From: Gramella sp. MT6
Lineage (GTDB): Bacteria > Bacteroidota > Bacteroidia > Flavobacteriales > Flavobacteriaceae
Direction of reading: 5' to 3'
DNA: 64,000 bases
Assembly (NCBI RefSeq): GCF_019357415.1
Contig: NZ_CP048410.1
Span: forward strand, 2,816,501 to 2,880,500
Part shown: piece after piece, positions 1 to 7,304 of the stretch
How the letters are laid out: every line of letters begins with the position of its first letter
Numbering within the stretch: position 1 is the stretch's first letter
Translations under genes and position numbers: made by a program
The notes under the pieces: generated by a model
The model's database searches: none
The model's input: the letters and a program-made list of their open reading frames with translations, nothing else
What the model was told of the DNA's origin: nothing

Positions 1-1904
1 ACTAAGGTACTTTTTCCACTTCCAGATACACCTGTGATCGCTGTAAATATTCCCAGTTGAAATTCAACATCGATATTCTTCAAATTATTTTCCCTGGCTC
101 CAAGAACTTTTATTTTATTCTTTGAAGTCCTTCTTTTTTCAGGAACTTCAATTTCCATTTTACCATTAAGGTAGCTCGCGGTCAAGGAATCAGACTTCAG
201 GATATCTTTCATGGTACCAGTGGCTACCACATAACCACCATTTGTTCCTGCTTCGGGGCCAATATCGATAATCTCATCAGCGGCATTCATGATCTCTTCA
301 TCATGCTCTACCACAATAACTGTATTTCCCAGATCGCGTAAATTCTTTAAAACTCCAATTAGTTTTTCGGTGTCTTTGGGATGAAGACCTATTGATGGTT
401 CATCCAGAATATACATAGATCCAACCAGGCTACTTCCTAATGATGTCGCCAGATTGATCCTTTGAGATTCTCCCCCAGATAATGTATTGGATTTTCTATT
501 CAAAGTAAGATAGTCTAGACCAACATTTGAAAGGAATTCTAGTCGGTTACGAATTTCGGTTAGAAGTCTTTTAGCTATTTTTTCATCATACTCATTCAGT
601 TCGAGATCTTTAAAAAATGCTCTTACTTTATCCAGTGGTTTTTCAACCAGGTCTGTAATGCTATGATCATTAATTTTCACGTACTGAGCTTCAGGTCTTA
701 GCCTTTTGCCTTTACAGGCCGAGCATTTTGTTTTGCCTCGGTAACGAGAAAGCATAACTCTGTTCTGAATCTTATAAGCTTTACTCTCAAGAAATTCAAA
801 AAATTGATTTAATCCTTCAAAATATTGATTCCCATTCCAGATAAGGTCTTTTTGCTCATCACTTAGTTCAAAATATGGTTTATGAATAGGGAAGTCGAAC
901 TTGTGTGAATTGTTCACTAACTGATCTCTATACCAGCTCATACTATCACCTCTCCATGGGAAGATGGCATTTTCGTAAACTGAAAGGCCCGTATTTGGAA
1001 TAACTAGGTCTTCGTCGATCCCAATCACGTCTCCATATCCTTCACATTTAGGGCAGGCGCCGTAAGGATTATTAAAACTGAATAGATGCACGTTAGGTTC
1101 CAGGAAACTCATTCCGTCCAGCTCAAATTTGTTGCTGAAGTGTCTTGAGCTGTTATCAGAAAGCTTTTCGATGAACAATTCTCCTTTACCTTCAAAGAAA
1201 GCAGCTTCTATCGCGTCTGCAAGGCGATTATAAAAATCCTCTTCATCTTTGGTAATGATCCGGTCTACTACCAGCCATGTATTATCATCTTTGGCTTTGG
1301 AAAGATCGGTTTCATCGATCCTTACCACATCATGATCAAGTTTAATGCGGCTATATCCCTGTTGAGCAAGAATTTTGATCTTTTTTTCCAAAGATCTACC
1401 TTCTTCCACATGAATTGGAGCAAGAAGGAGGAGCTTTTCTCTTTCTGGAAACGCCTTTACATAATTTATTACATCTGTGACCGTGTCTTTTTTAACTTCA
1501 TTTCCAGAAATAGGAGAGTAGGTTTTACCAATCCTGGCGAAAAGCAATTTCAGGTAATCGTAAATTTCGGTAGATGTACCCACGGTAGAGCGGGGGTTAG
1601 TTGAATTTACCTTTTGTTCAATTGCAATGGCAGGGGCAATCCCCTTTATATAATCTACTTTTGGTTTATTGAGCCTGCCCAGAAATTGTCGAGCATAAGA
1701 GCTAAGACTTTCTACATACCGGCGTTGACCTTCAGCATAAAGTGTATCAAAAGCAAGACTGGATTTTCCAGAACCCGATAATCCGGTGATCACCACCAGC
1801 TTATTTCTTGGGATCACCGCATTTATATTTTTAAGATTATGCAGCTTTGCACCTTTAATGATTATGTTCTGTTTGGGGTCTACCTGTGATATATCTGTTG
1901 TCAT
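1..1904 (-). CDS. uvrA: UvrA excinuclease ABC subunit A (partial, C-terminus beyond left edge)
   Basis: Damage-recognition ATPase of nucleotide excision repair, which loads UvrB on damaged DNA in the cytoplasm. About 634 residues are visible of a protein that is usually about 940. Seen in order: first Walker A ([12 protein letters not shown]) near residue 43, the [14 protein letters not shown] segment, a Cys pair ([10 protein letters not shown]), a second Cys pair ([11 protein letters not shown]), the ABC signature ([13 protein letters not shown]), Walker B ([13 protein letters not shown]) and, at the very edge, the second Walker A (GVSGSGKST). The Cys pair that normally precedes LFSFNNP in the first zinc module is absent; I believe flavobacterial homologues share this. 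The start ATG (1902-1904) gives MTTDISQ and lies 21 bases downstream of a -7 element. Confidence 0.97.
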   Translation of the reverse strand, partial: MTTDISQVDPKQNIIIKGAKLHNLKNINAVIPRNKLVVITGLSGSGKSSLAFDTLYAEGQRRYVESLSSYARQFLGRLNKPKVDYIKGIAPAIAIEQKVNSTNPRSTVGTSTEIYDYLKLLFARIGKTYSPISGNEVKKDTVTDVINYVKAFPEREKLLLLAPIHVEEGRSLEKKIKILAQQGYSRIKLDHDVVRIDETDLSKAKDDNTWLVVDRIITKDEEDFYNRLADAIEAAFFEGKGELFIEKLSDNSSRHFSNKFELDGMSFLEPNVHLFSFNNPYGACPKCEGYGDVIGIDEDLVIPNTGLSVYENAIFPWRGDSMSWYRDQLVNNSHKFDFPIHKPYFELSDEQKDLIWNGNQYFEGLNQFFEFLESKAYKIQNRVMLSRYRGKTKCSACKGKRLRPEAQYVKINDHSITDLVEKPLDKVRAFFKDLELNEYDEKIAKRLLTEIRNRLEFLSNVGLDYLTLNRKSNTLSGGESQRINLATSLGSSLVGSMYILDEPSIGLHPKDTEKLIGVLKNLRDLGNTVIVVEHDEEIMNAADEIIDIGPEAGTNGGYVVATGTMKDILKSDSLTASYLNGKMEIEVPEKRRTSKNKIKVLGARENNLKNIDVEFQLGIFTAITGVSGSGKSTL

Positions 1905-1925
1905 TCTCAATTTCTGCTAAAAGCG

Positions 1926-1933
1926 CAAAGTTA
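1926..1933 (-). promoter_or_regulatory. Probable uvrA promoter -7 element
   Basis: Read on the minus strand this is TAACTTTG, a match to the Bacteroidota -7 consensus TAnnTTTG. It lies 21 bases upstream of the uvrA start codon. No good -33 TTG is visible at the usual distance. Confidence 0.45.
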
Positions 1934-1999
1934 CTCATAATGAAGCGGGAAAGAAAGCCTATAAAAACCTATAGTATTGTTAAAAATTTAAGGTTTTGT

Positions 2000-2031
2000 T
2001 TGTATTTCTCGATTTTATCTTGCTATATTTG
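2000..2031 (+). promoter_or_regulatory. Promoter of the sigma factor gene
   Basis: TTG at 2000-2002, a 21-base spacer, then TATATTTG at 2024-2031. This fits the Bacteroidota -33/-7 pattern (TTG, about 19-21 bases, TAnnTTTG). It predicts an untranslated leader of about 100 bases before the ATG at 2137. Confidence 0.55.
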
Positions 2032-2136
2032 GTGCAGAACCAATACATAGTTGCCTATTAAGCACAGTTACTTTTTTTTAAACTAAATAACCTAACCCAC
2101 AGGAATACCTAATTTCTGTACATTAAAGTAACTGTT

Positions 2137-2721
2137 ATGAATAACACTAAGGTAACTGACGCTTCGCTCGTTCGTGATTATCTTGATGGAAATGAAAACG
2201 CACTTGGCGCCCTCATCACTCGTCACCAACATCGTATTTACAGTTTTATTTTTTCAAAGGTCTATGACCGGGATATCGCTGAAGATATCTTCCAGGACAC
2301 TTTCATCAAAGTGATCCGGACCTTGAAAAGAGGAAAATATAATGAAGAAGGTAAATTTCTTCCCTGGGTAATGCGAATTGCCCATAATCTTGTCATCGAT
2401 CATTTTAGAAGAAACAAAAGAATGCCCAAATTTGATAATAGTGGGGATTTCAATATTTTTTCTGTTTTGAGTGATGGAGATCTTAATGCGGAAAAACAAT
2501 TGATTAAAGATCAGATCGAATGTGATGTTCAGGAATTGATCAAGGAACTACCTGCAGATCAGCTAGAAGTTTTGACCATGCGTATATATAAAGACATGAG
2601 TTTTAAAGAAATTTCTGAACGCACCGGAGTTAGTATAAATACTGCTTTGGGAAGAATGCGTTACGCATTGATCAATTTGAGAAAGATTATCGAGAAGAGA
2701 AATTTAATTTTAACTAATTAA
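2137..2721 (+). CDS. RNA polymerase sigma factor, sigma-70 family, ECF type
   Basis: Alternative sigma factor of 194 residues, the usual ECF length. Region 2 spans about residues 22-90: it includes the core-binding stretch DIAEDIFQDTFIKV and the -10 recognition segment with WVMRIAHNLVIDHFRR. Region 4 spans about residues 130-185, with a helix-turn-helix in MSFKEISERTGVSINTALG. The linker is short and no anti-sigma gene is adjacent. The only gene in tandem is a 50-residue ORF 61 bases downstream. Its target promoters cannot be told from sequence. Flavobacteria carry a conserved ECF factor in this uvrA-nth neighbourhood; I do not recognise a named function. Confidence 0.93.
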   Translation: MNNTKVTDASLVRDYLDGNENALGALITRHQHRIYSFIFSKVYDRDIAEDIFQDTFIKVIRTLKRGKYNEEGKFLPWVMRIAHNLVIDHFRRNKRMPKFDNSGDFNIFSVLSDGDLNAEKQLIKDQIECDVQELIKELPADQLEVLTMRIYKDMSFKEISERTGVSINTALGRMRYALINLRKIIEKRNLILTN

Positions 2722-2782
2722 TAGAAACAATATCCCCCCGTTTGTAACGTTATTCTATAAAACCATCATAAAATAATACCAA

Positions 2783-2935
2783 ATGGGGAAACTTTACTTT
2801 AAAAAATCTTCGAAAGAAGAAAAAATTAATCGTCCACAACCAAAAAAAGAGACTATAGAGTTTCTTTTGAATTATTCAAAAGCACTTAGTGTAATTGAGT
2901 ATAAGAAGATGAAGTTTGAAACGCTTATGAATTAA
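2783..2935 (+). CDS. Small conserved-looking protein downstream of the sigma factor (50 aa)
   Basis: ATG at 2783 opens a 50-codon frame ending TAA at 2935, just before a strong hairpin terminator. The product is basic and soluble: a Lys-rich start (MGKLYFKKSSKEEK), then an amphipathic stretch (ETIEFLLNYSKALSVIEYKK). It has no signal peptide or membrane segment and no family I can name. The position, 61 bases after the sigma factor stop and directly before the shared terminator, makes a sigma-gene operon likely. A role as a sigma-factor partner is only inference from position. Confidence 0.6.
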   Translation: MGKLYFKKSSKEEKINRPQPKKETIEFLLNYSKALSVIEYKKMKFETLMN

Positions 2936-2940
2936 TTTAT

Positions 2941-2977
2941 AAAAAGACCTGTGTTATTAGCCTACAGGTCTTTTTTA
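2941..2977. terminator. Bidirectional rho-independent terminator between the sigma-factor operon and nth
   Basis: The stem AAAGACCTGT (2943-2952) pairs with ACAGGTCTTT (2964-2973) around an 11-base loop. T-runs follow on both strands, so it can end the rightward operon and the leftward nth transcript. Confidence 0.85.
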
Positions 2978-3631
2978 TTTCTTTTTCTTCAAGTATTCTT
3001 TTATTACAGATTTTCTTCCAATGGTTTTGGTAATGATGTCCTTTTCAAGATCCCATGCTCTTGCAGGTGAGTATTGCCTTCCATACCATATTATCTGAAG
3101 GTGCAACTTATTCCAGAGATCTTTAGGGAATAATCTTTTTGCATCCTTTTCAGTTTGCGTTACATTTTTTCCGTTACTTAAATTCCAGCGATACATAAGT
3201 CTGTGGATATGTGTGTCCACAGGAAAAGCGGGAATATTGAAAGCCTGGGAAATTACCACACTAGCAGTTTTATGTCCAACGGCAGGTAATTCTTCTAAAG
3301 CCTCCATATCTGCAGGAACCTCTCCATTATATTTTTCTATCAGGATCTTAGATAAACCATGGATACCCTTGGATTTCATTGGAGATAATCCTACCGGTTT
3401 TATGATCTCTCGAATTTCTTCCACAGATAACTTTACCATTTTATGAGGAGTATCAGCAATCTCGAAAAGAATCGGTGTTATCTCATTCACCTTGACATCT
3501 GTGCTTTGAGCAGATAGCAAGACGGCAATCAATAATGTATAGGGGTCTTTATGATCTAAAGGGATTGGAATCTCTGGGTAAATATCATTTAACGTATCAA
3601 TAACGAACTGTACCTTTTCCTGTTTGGTCAT
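2975..3631 (-). CDS. nth: Endonuclease III (DNA glycosylase/AP lyase), iron-sulphur-free variant
   Basis: Base-excision repair enzyme that removes oxidised pyrimidines and nicks the abasic site. It has 218 residues, normal for the family. The helix-hairpin-helix ELPAVGHKTASVV contains the catalytic Lys at 121, and the catalytic Asp is at 139 in FPVDTHIHRL. The C-terminal [4Fe-4S] loop (four Cys in the E. coli enzyme) is missing: the region after WYGRQYSPARAW has no Cys, and the whole protein contains none. From memory, other flavobacterial Nth proteins look the same. The gene is transcribed divergently from bcp with a short shared intergenic region. Confidence 0.95.
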   Translation of the reverse strand: MTKQEKVQFVIDTLNDIYPEIPIPLDHKDPYTLLIAVLLSAQSTDVKVNEITPILFEIADTPHKMVKLSVEEIREIIKPVGLSPMKSKGIHGLSKILIEKYNGEVPADMEALEELPAVGHKTASVVISQAFNIPAFPVDTHIHRLMYRWNLSNGKNVTQTEKDAKRLFPKDLWNKLHLQIIWYGRQYSPARAWDLEKDIITKTIGRKSVIKEYLKKKK

Positions 3632-3650
3632 AAAGCTTTAAATTTATTGG

Positions 3651-3658
3651 CAAAAGTA
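3651..3658 (-). promoter_or_regulatory. Probable nth promoter -7 element
   Basis: On the minus strand this reads TACTTTTG, matching TAnnTTTG, 19 bases before the nth start codon. The predicted transcript would have a very short leader. Confidence 0.4.
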
Positions 3659-3664
3659 ATAATT

Positions 3665-4117
3665 ATGACAACATTGAAAGAAGGGGATGAGGCTCCCGAT
3701 TTTAAAGCTGAAGATCAGGATGGGAATGAGATCAAATTATCTGATTATAAAGGTAAAAAGTTAGTCTTATTTTTCTATCCGAAGGCTAGTACTCCGGGGT
3801 GTACAGCGGAAGCTTGCAACCTAAGCGATAATTATGATGTAATGAAAAAGAAAGGATATGAGATCCTTGGAGTAAGCGCTGACTCTAAAAAAAGACAACA
3901 GAATTTCAAAAATAAGTATGACTTTAAATATCCGCTACTAGCAGATGAGGATAAAGAGGTTATCAATGCTTATGGTGTTTGGGGACCTAAGAAATTCATG
4001 GGTAAGGAATATGACGGAATTCACAGAACTACCTTTATTATTGATGAAGAGGGAAAGATAGAGGAAGTGATCAAAAAAGTGAAGACCAAAGAACATGCGG
4101 AGCAGATCCTGGAATAG
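3665..4117 (+). CDS. bcp: Thioredoxin-dependent peroxiredoxin, BCP/PrxQ type
   Basis: Reduces hydrogen peroxide and organic hydroperoxides using thioredoxin in the cytoplasm. The protein has 150 residues from the ATG at 3665. A TTG at 3647 in the same frame would add six residues, but it is a worse start: MTTLKEGDEAPDF is the normal family N-terminus. The active site STPGCTAEACNLSD holds the peroxidatic Cys and, five residues later, the resolving Cys characteristic of PrxQ. The end of the thioredoxin fold (THRTTFIIDEEGKI-type strand) is intact. Pairing with nth suggests an oxidative-damage theme, although the genes are divergent. Confidence 0.95.
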   Translation: MTTLKEGDEAPDFKAEDQDGNEIKLSDYKGKKLVLFFYPKASTPGCTAEACNLSDNYDVMKKKGYEILGVSADSKKRQQNFKNKYDFKYPLLADEDKEVINAYGVWGPKKFMGKEYDGIHRTTFIIDEEGKIEEVIKKVKTKEHAEQILE

Positions 4118-4134
4118 ATTAAATATTTACAGTT

Positions 4135-4166
4135 AAAAAGACGGGTAAAATCTACTCGTCTTTTTT
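4135..4166. terminator. Bidirectional terminator between bcp and the ald operon
   Basis: Bases 4135-4147 pair with 4153-4165 (one G-T wobble) around the loop AAATC, with A- and T-runs on either side. It overlaps the last codons of the leftward gene ending at 4152, so the two convergent transcripts share one compact terminator. Confidence 0.8.
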
Positions 4167-4532
4167 AATGTAAGCATTTTGAATTGTAGCTGTACTATCA
4201 CAATTCTCGATCTCTAATTCCAGAATATTGTTTTCAGGACCTCCTGAGATATAATAAATATTACATGGTTCAGCATCTGTATTACTTCTATTGAAATCGA
4301 CATCGCCATCCTTTAGAATTTCAGATACCATTGACGTGTCAATATTATTGGTTTGAAAGAACTCCATCGAGCTTTCAGAAAATCTTCTTTCCTTGATCTT
4401 AATATTCTTCAGAACCCTGGCATTTGGAGAGTAATCACAAGATGTTTTTTTTCCGCCTAAAAAGAAAAGTAAAATAACAATTCCAAAAAAAAGCCCCAGC
4501 CCATAATAGGCAAGGCGATGCACAAACTTCAT
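4152..4532 (-). CDS. Membrane-anchored DUF4258-like protein
   Basis: 126 residues. A single hydrophobic segment at about residues 8-26 (YYGLGLFFGIVILLFFLGG) is followed by a periplasmic or cytosolic domain. The pattern RVLKNIKIKERRF then SEILKDGDVDF resembles the DUF4258 family, which is my tentative assignment. Cys residues near positions 32, 90 and 110 could form disulphides if the domain is exported. It starts two bases after the stop of alanine dehydrogenase, so it is certainly in the same transcript. Function is unknown. Confidence 0.8.
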   Translation of the reverse strand: MKFVHRLAYYGLGLFFGIVILLFFLGGKKTSCDYSPNARVLKNIKIKERRFSESSMEFFQTNNIDTSMVSEILKDGDVDFNRSNTDAEPCNIYYISGGPENNILELEIENCDSTATIQNAYIKKDE

Positions 4533-4534
4533 AC

Positions 4535-5737
4535 TTAAAAGATCAAAAGATTTATATCCCGATAGGAAAGATTGAACCAGTCTGCAATAGATTTGCTGGT
4601 TAAAATTCCATGGTAAAAATACAAACCATTGCGTAAACCTCTATCAAATCTCAAGGTATTTTCAAGTCCGCCTTCCTCTCCAATATGTAAGAGATAAGGA
4701 GTGAAAATATTACTGATTGAAAGCGAAGAGGTTCGGGCATATCTTGAAGGAATATTTGGGACACAATAATGAATCACATTATGTTTAGTGAAAATAGGAT
4801 TATCGTGAGAAGTAATTTCGCTGGTTTCTACACAGCCACCCATATCTATACTTACATCAATGATGACCGCTCCACGTTTCATAGACTGTACCATTTCTTC
4901 AGTAACTAGAATAGGGGACCGGTCTTTACCTCTTACCGCTCCAATAACCACATCTGCACGTTTTAAAGCTTTAGAAAGGTTCTTTGGCTGAATAGTGCTT
5001 GTGTAAAAGGTATTTCCCAGGTTGGCCTGGATATTTCTTAATTTGGTTAGGGAACTATCAAAAACCTTTACGCTGGCTCCAAGACCTATCGCAGATCTCG
5101 TTGCAAATTCACCCACCGTTCCTGCACCAATTATAACGATTTCTACTGGAGGAACCCCACTAATATTACCAAACATTAGTCCGTTACCCTCGGCATGATT
5201 GCTCATGATCTCTGAAGAAATTAAAACCGAAGCAGTTCCTGCGATCTCACTTAAGGCTCTAACAATCGGGTAACTACCATCATCATCTTTAATAAATTCA
5301 AAGCCAAGGGCAGTAATTCTTTTCTCTGCCAGTTTTTGAAAATACTCTTTACACTGAGTTTTTATCTGAAGCGCAGAGATTAATATAGTTTGAGGGTTTA
5401 TATATGAAAGTTCTTCAATGGATGGCGGTTCGATCTTTAAAATCGTTGGGCAGGAGAATACTTTTCGGGTATCTTTAGTGATCTCAGCACCGGCATCAGA
5501 ATAATCTTTATCGCTGAATCTAGCCCATTTCCCTGCACCAGATTCTATCATGACTCTATGACCATGAGCCGTGATTGCAGCCACAGCATCCGGACTTAAA
5601 CAAATTCGTTTTTCCTGATAGGCGGTCTCTTTTGGAATTCCTATAAAAAGCTCACCCTTACGCTTATAGATCTCGAGGGTTTCTTCTTGTGGTATTAGTT
5701 GAGCCTTCGTAAAAGGTGATACCTGCTGTTTTCCCAT
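4535..5737 (-). CDS. ald: Alanine dehydrogenase
   Basis: NAD-dependent reversible deamination of L-alanine to pyruvate and ammonia in the cytoplasm. The 400 residues form the AlaDH/PNT N- and C-terminal domains. The N-terminal domain has GIPKETAYQEKRICLSP, with the substrate-binding Arg/Lys region, and the Rossmann domain has VIIGAGTVGEFA. DVSIDMGGCVETS and the downstream HYCVPNIPS are family hallmarks. The N-terminus is about 25 residues longer than in the Bacillus enzyme, a common feature of Bacteroidota members. It is the first gene of a two-gene operon with the DUF4258-like protein. Confidence 0.93.
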   Translation of the reverse strand: MGKQQVSPFTKAQLIPQEETLEIYKRKGELFIGIPKETAYQEKRICLSPDAVAAITAHGHRVMIESGAGKWARFSDKDYSDAGAEITKDTRKVFSCPTILKIEPPSIEELSYINPQTILISALQIKTQCKEYFQKLAEKRITALGFEFIKDDDGSYPIVRALSEIAGTASVLISSEIMSNHAEGNGLMFGNISGVPPVEIVIIGAGTVGEFATRSAIGLGASVKVFDSSLTKLRNIQANLGNTFYTSTIQPKNLSKALKRADVVIGAVRGKDRSPILVTEEMVQSMKRGAVIIDVSIDMGGCVETSEITSHDNPIFTKHNVIHYCVPNIPSRYARTSSLSISNIFTPYLLHIGEEGGLENTLRFDRGLRNGLYFYHGILTSKSIADWFNLSYRDINLLIF

Positions 5738-5794
5738 GTAAATATGTTAAAGCAGTTAAATTACAACTAAATTAATAAAATGAAGAATATTGAT

Positions 5795-6400
5795 TTATAG
5801 TTTGCGGTAGTAGTCTTCAATTAGTAGGTTAGACTCTTCTAATTCTTCCATATCTTCATCTTCCTGAAAATATTTGATCTCTTTAAGATCTTTATCTGAA
5901 ATTGGAGAAAATACTGAGATTTCCGTTTCATCTAATTCTGATAAATCGATTCCATAAATTTTGTCAAAGATTTTAATACGAACTAAATAAACTATGGAAA
6001 GTATTATTATGAAAAAAGGAGCCATAAAAACTAAATCTCCGCTATCCATTGCAATAACATCTAAATATACATCTTCATAAAAAACGGAAATTAATTGATA
6101 GCCGTACATTATTAATGGAACCAATATTACATGATACCACCAATGTTTACATGTAAAAAACCAGATTAGAAGAAGAATTAACGGAACAATTTTGCTTGAA
6201 TATGTCCAAGCTGCAGTAAGAACATCTTCATAATACTTGCTCTCATACGTAAATAAAGAAGTTTCCCAAACGCGGCCGTTTGGGAAAATTTCATATATAT
6301 AAAATAAATAAGGTGAAAAGGCTATAATTATAGCAAGTATACTACCCGTTAGTAGGAACTTTGATGAGTCTTCTGTCGACAGCTTGCTTTTTAATTTCAT
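5795..6400 (-). CDS. Four-span membrane protein of unknown function
   Basis: 201 residues with predicted membrane segments near 15-35, 68-83, 90-108 and 124-142, then a very acidic cytosolic-type tail (EDEDMEELEESN). I recognise no family. The first 59 bases overlap the end of the small secreted-peptide gene in another frame. No alternative ATG exists upstream of the first membrane segment, so the overlap seems real and suggests translational coupling. It is followed by 57 bases and then ald on the same strand. Confidence 0.7.
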   Translation of the reverse strand: MKLKSKLSTEDSSKFLLTGSILAIIIAFSPYLFYIYEIFPNGRVWETSLFTYESKYYEDVLTAAWTYSSKIVPLILLLIWFFTCKHWWYHVILVPLIMYGYQLISVFYEDVYLDVIAMDSGDLVFMAPFFIIILSIVYLVRIKIFDKIYGIDLSELDETEISVFSPISDKDLKEIKYFQEDEDMEELEESNLLIEDYYRKL

Positions 6401-6488
6401 CTTTATTAGTATCGTTATCTGTAGTTGAAGTTACAAAAAAACTAGCTCCAAATATTGCTGCTGCGAAAAGTACTGCTTTAAGTTTCAT
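6342..6488 (-). CDS. Small secreted peptide (48 aa)
   Basis: Starting at the ATG at 6486-6488 gives MKLKAVLFAAAIFGASFF, a clean signal peptide, then a polar tail ending VDRRLIKVPTNG. A longer frame back to 6539 would put a charged extension before the signal sequence and lacks support. A -7 element (TATGTTTG) lies 45 bases upstream. I recall short flavobacterial proteins with a similar signal-plus-KVPT(N/H)G ending, but no assigned role. Its 3' end overlaps the following membrane-protein gene by 59 bases. Confidence 0.6.
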   Translation of the reverse strand: MKLKAVLFAAAIFGASFFVTSTTDNDTNKDEIKKQAVDRRLIKVPTNG

Positions 6489-6532
6489 AATTATAGGTTT
6501 TAAAAGTTGTTGTTTCGTTCTGTTTTCTGAGA

Positions 6533-6540
6533 CAAACATA
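6533..6540 (-). promoter_or_regulatory. Probable -7 element of the small-peptide/membrane-protein operon
   Basis: The minus strand reads TATGTTTG, a TAnnTTTG match 44 bases upstream of the small secreted peptide start. No clear -33 TTG is visible. Confidence 0.4.
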
Positions 6541-6770
6541 TAACAACTTAAAATCCTGTCAGTTAAAACATTAGTTGTACTTTTGCAGCTTTTTTTCAGG
6601 TAAAAAATCGCCTGAAAATCGCAATTTGAACTTTAAATATGTTAGGTTAAATTTATTTATAAATCGTTCAATGAATATAATTTCCAATTTTAACTTTATA
6701 AAACAATTGTAAAAGTAAAAAAATTCTTACAATAAGTTTTGTGCTTCTATTTTCCCTGTTTTTCGTTTTG

Positions 6771-7175
6771 TTAACAAAACTTTAACTTTCTTGTTTCTTC
6801 TGATTCTACCTGAAGTAGCAATTTTTGGGTGTTTTCCCCTAGTAAATTTTCAATTTTTTCCGGCCATTCTATCAAATTCCAACTTTCTGACTCCAGGTAA
6901 TCTTCAATACCCATGTCTAAAGCTTCAGTTTCATCCTCGATCCTGTAAAAATCGAAATGAAAAACAGATCCTTCCTCTGACTCGTAATGGTTCACTAATG
7001 AAAACGTGGGACTGGAGGCTGTATCTTGTACGCCAAGTGCCTTAACCAACTCTTTAATAAGAGTAGTTTTTCCTGCACCCATTTCGCCGTAAAAAAGCAA
7101 AGTTTTGCTTTTGGTATTTTTTAGAATATAATCTACGGCTACATCCAGTTCTTGAAGTCTATAGGTTAACTCCAT
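6771..7175 (-). CDS. tsaE: tRNA threonylcarbamoyladenosine biosynthesis ATPase TsaE
   Basis: Required with TsaB and TsaD for the universal t6A37 modification of tRNAs that read ANN codons. 134 residues, standard for the family. The P-loop is FYGEMGAGKTTLIK near residue 30. The family motifs SSPTFSLVNHYE and HFDFYRIED follow, then the conserved LIEWPE near residue 100. It lies 129 bases downstream of porX on the same strand, an arrangement I recall from other Flavobacteriaceae, although no functional link is evident. Confidence 0.95.
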   Translation of the reverse strand: MELTYRLQELDVAVDYILKNTKSKTLLFYGEMGAGKTTLIKELVKALGVQDTASSPTFSLVNHYESEEGSVFHFDFYRIEDETEALDMGIEDYLESESWNLIEWPEKIENLLGENTQKLLLQVESEETRKLKFC

Positions 7176-7304
7176 AATATCAATATGTCAGATTTGGGAC
7201 TGTAAATATATGTAAAAAATAATTATACCACCACAGGTAACTGAATATCAGGATGATACAATTATTTTTTATGTTTTTAATCGATGAAATGTGTATTTTA
7301 TCGA

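Noticed and set aside
1332-1604. 90-codon open frame on the plus strand
   Set aside because: It lies entirely inside uvrA on the other strand, whose motifs are unambiguous; an antisense shadow.
3647-3664. Upstream TTG start for bcp
   Set aside because: It adds six residues before the normal peroxiredoxin N-terminus, and the ATG at 3665 is a better start.
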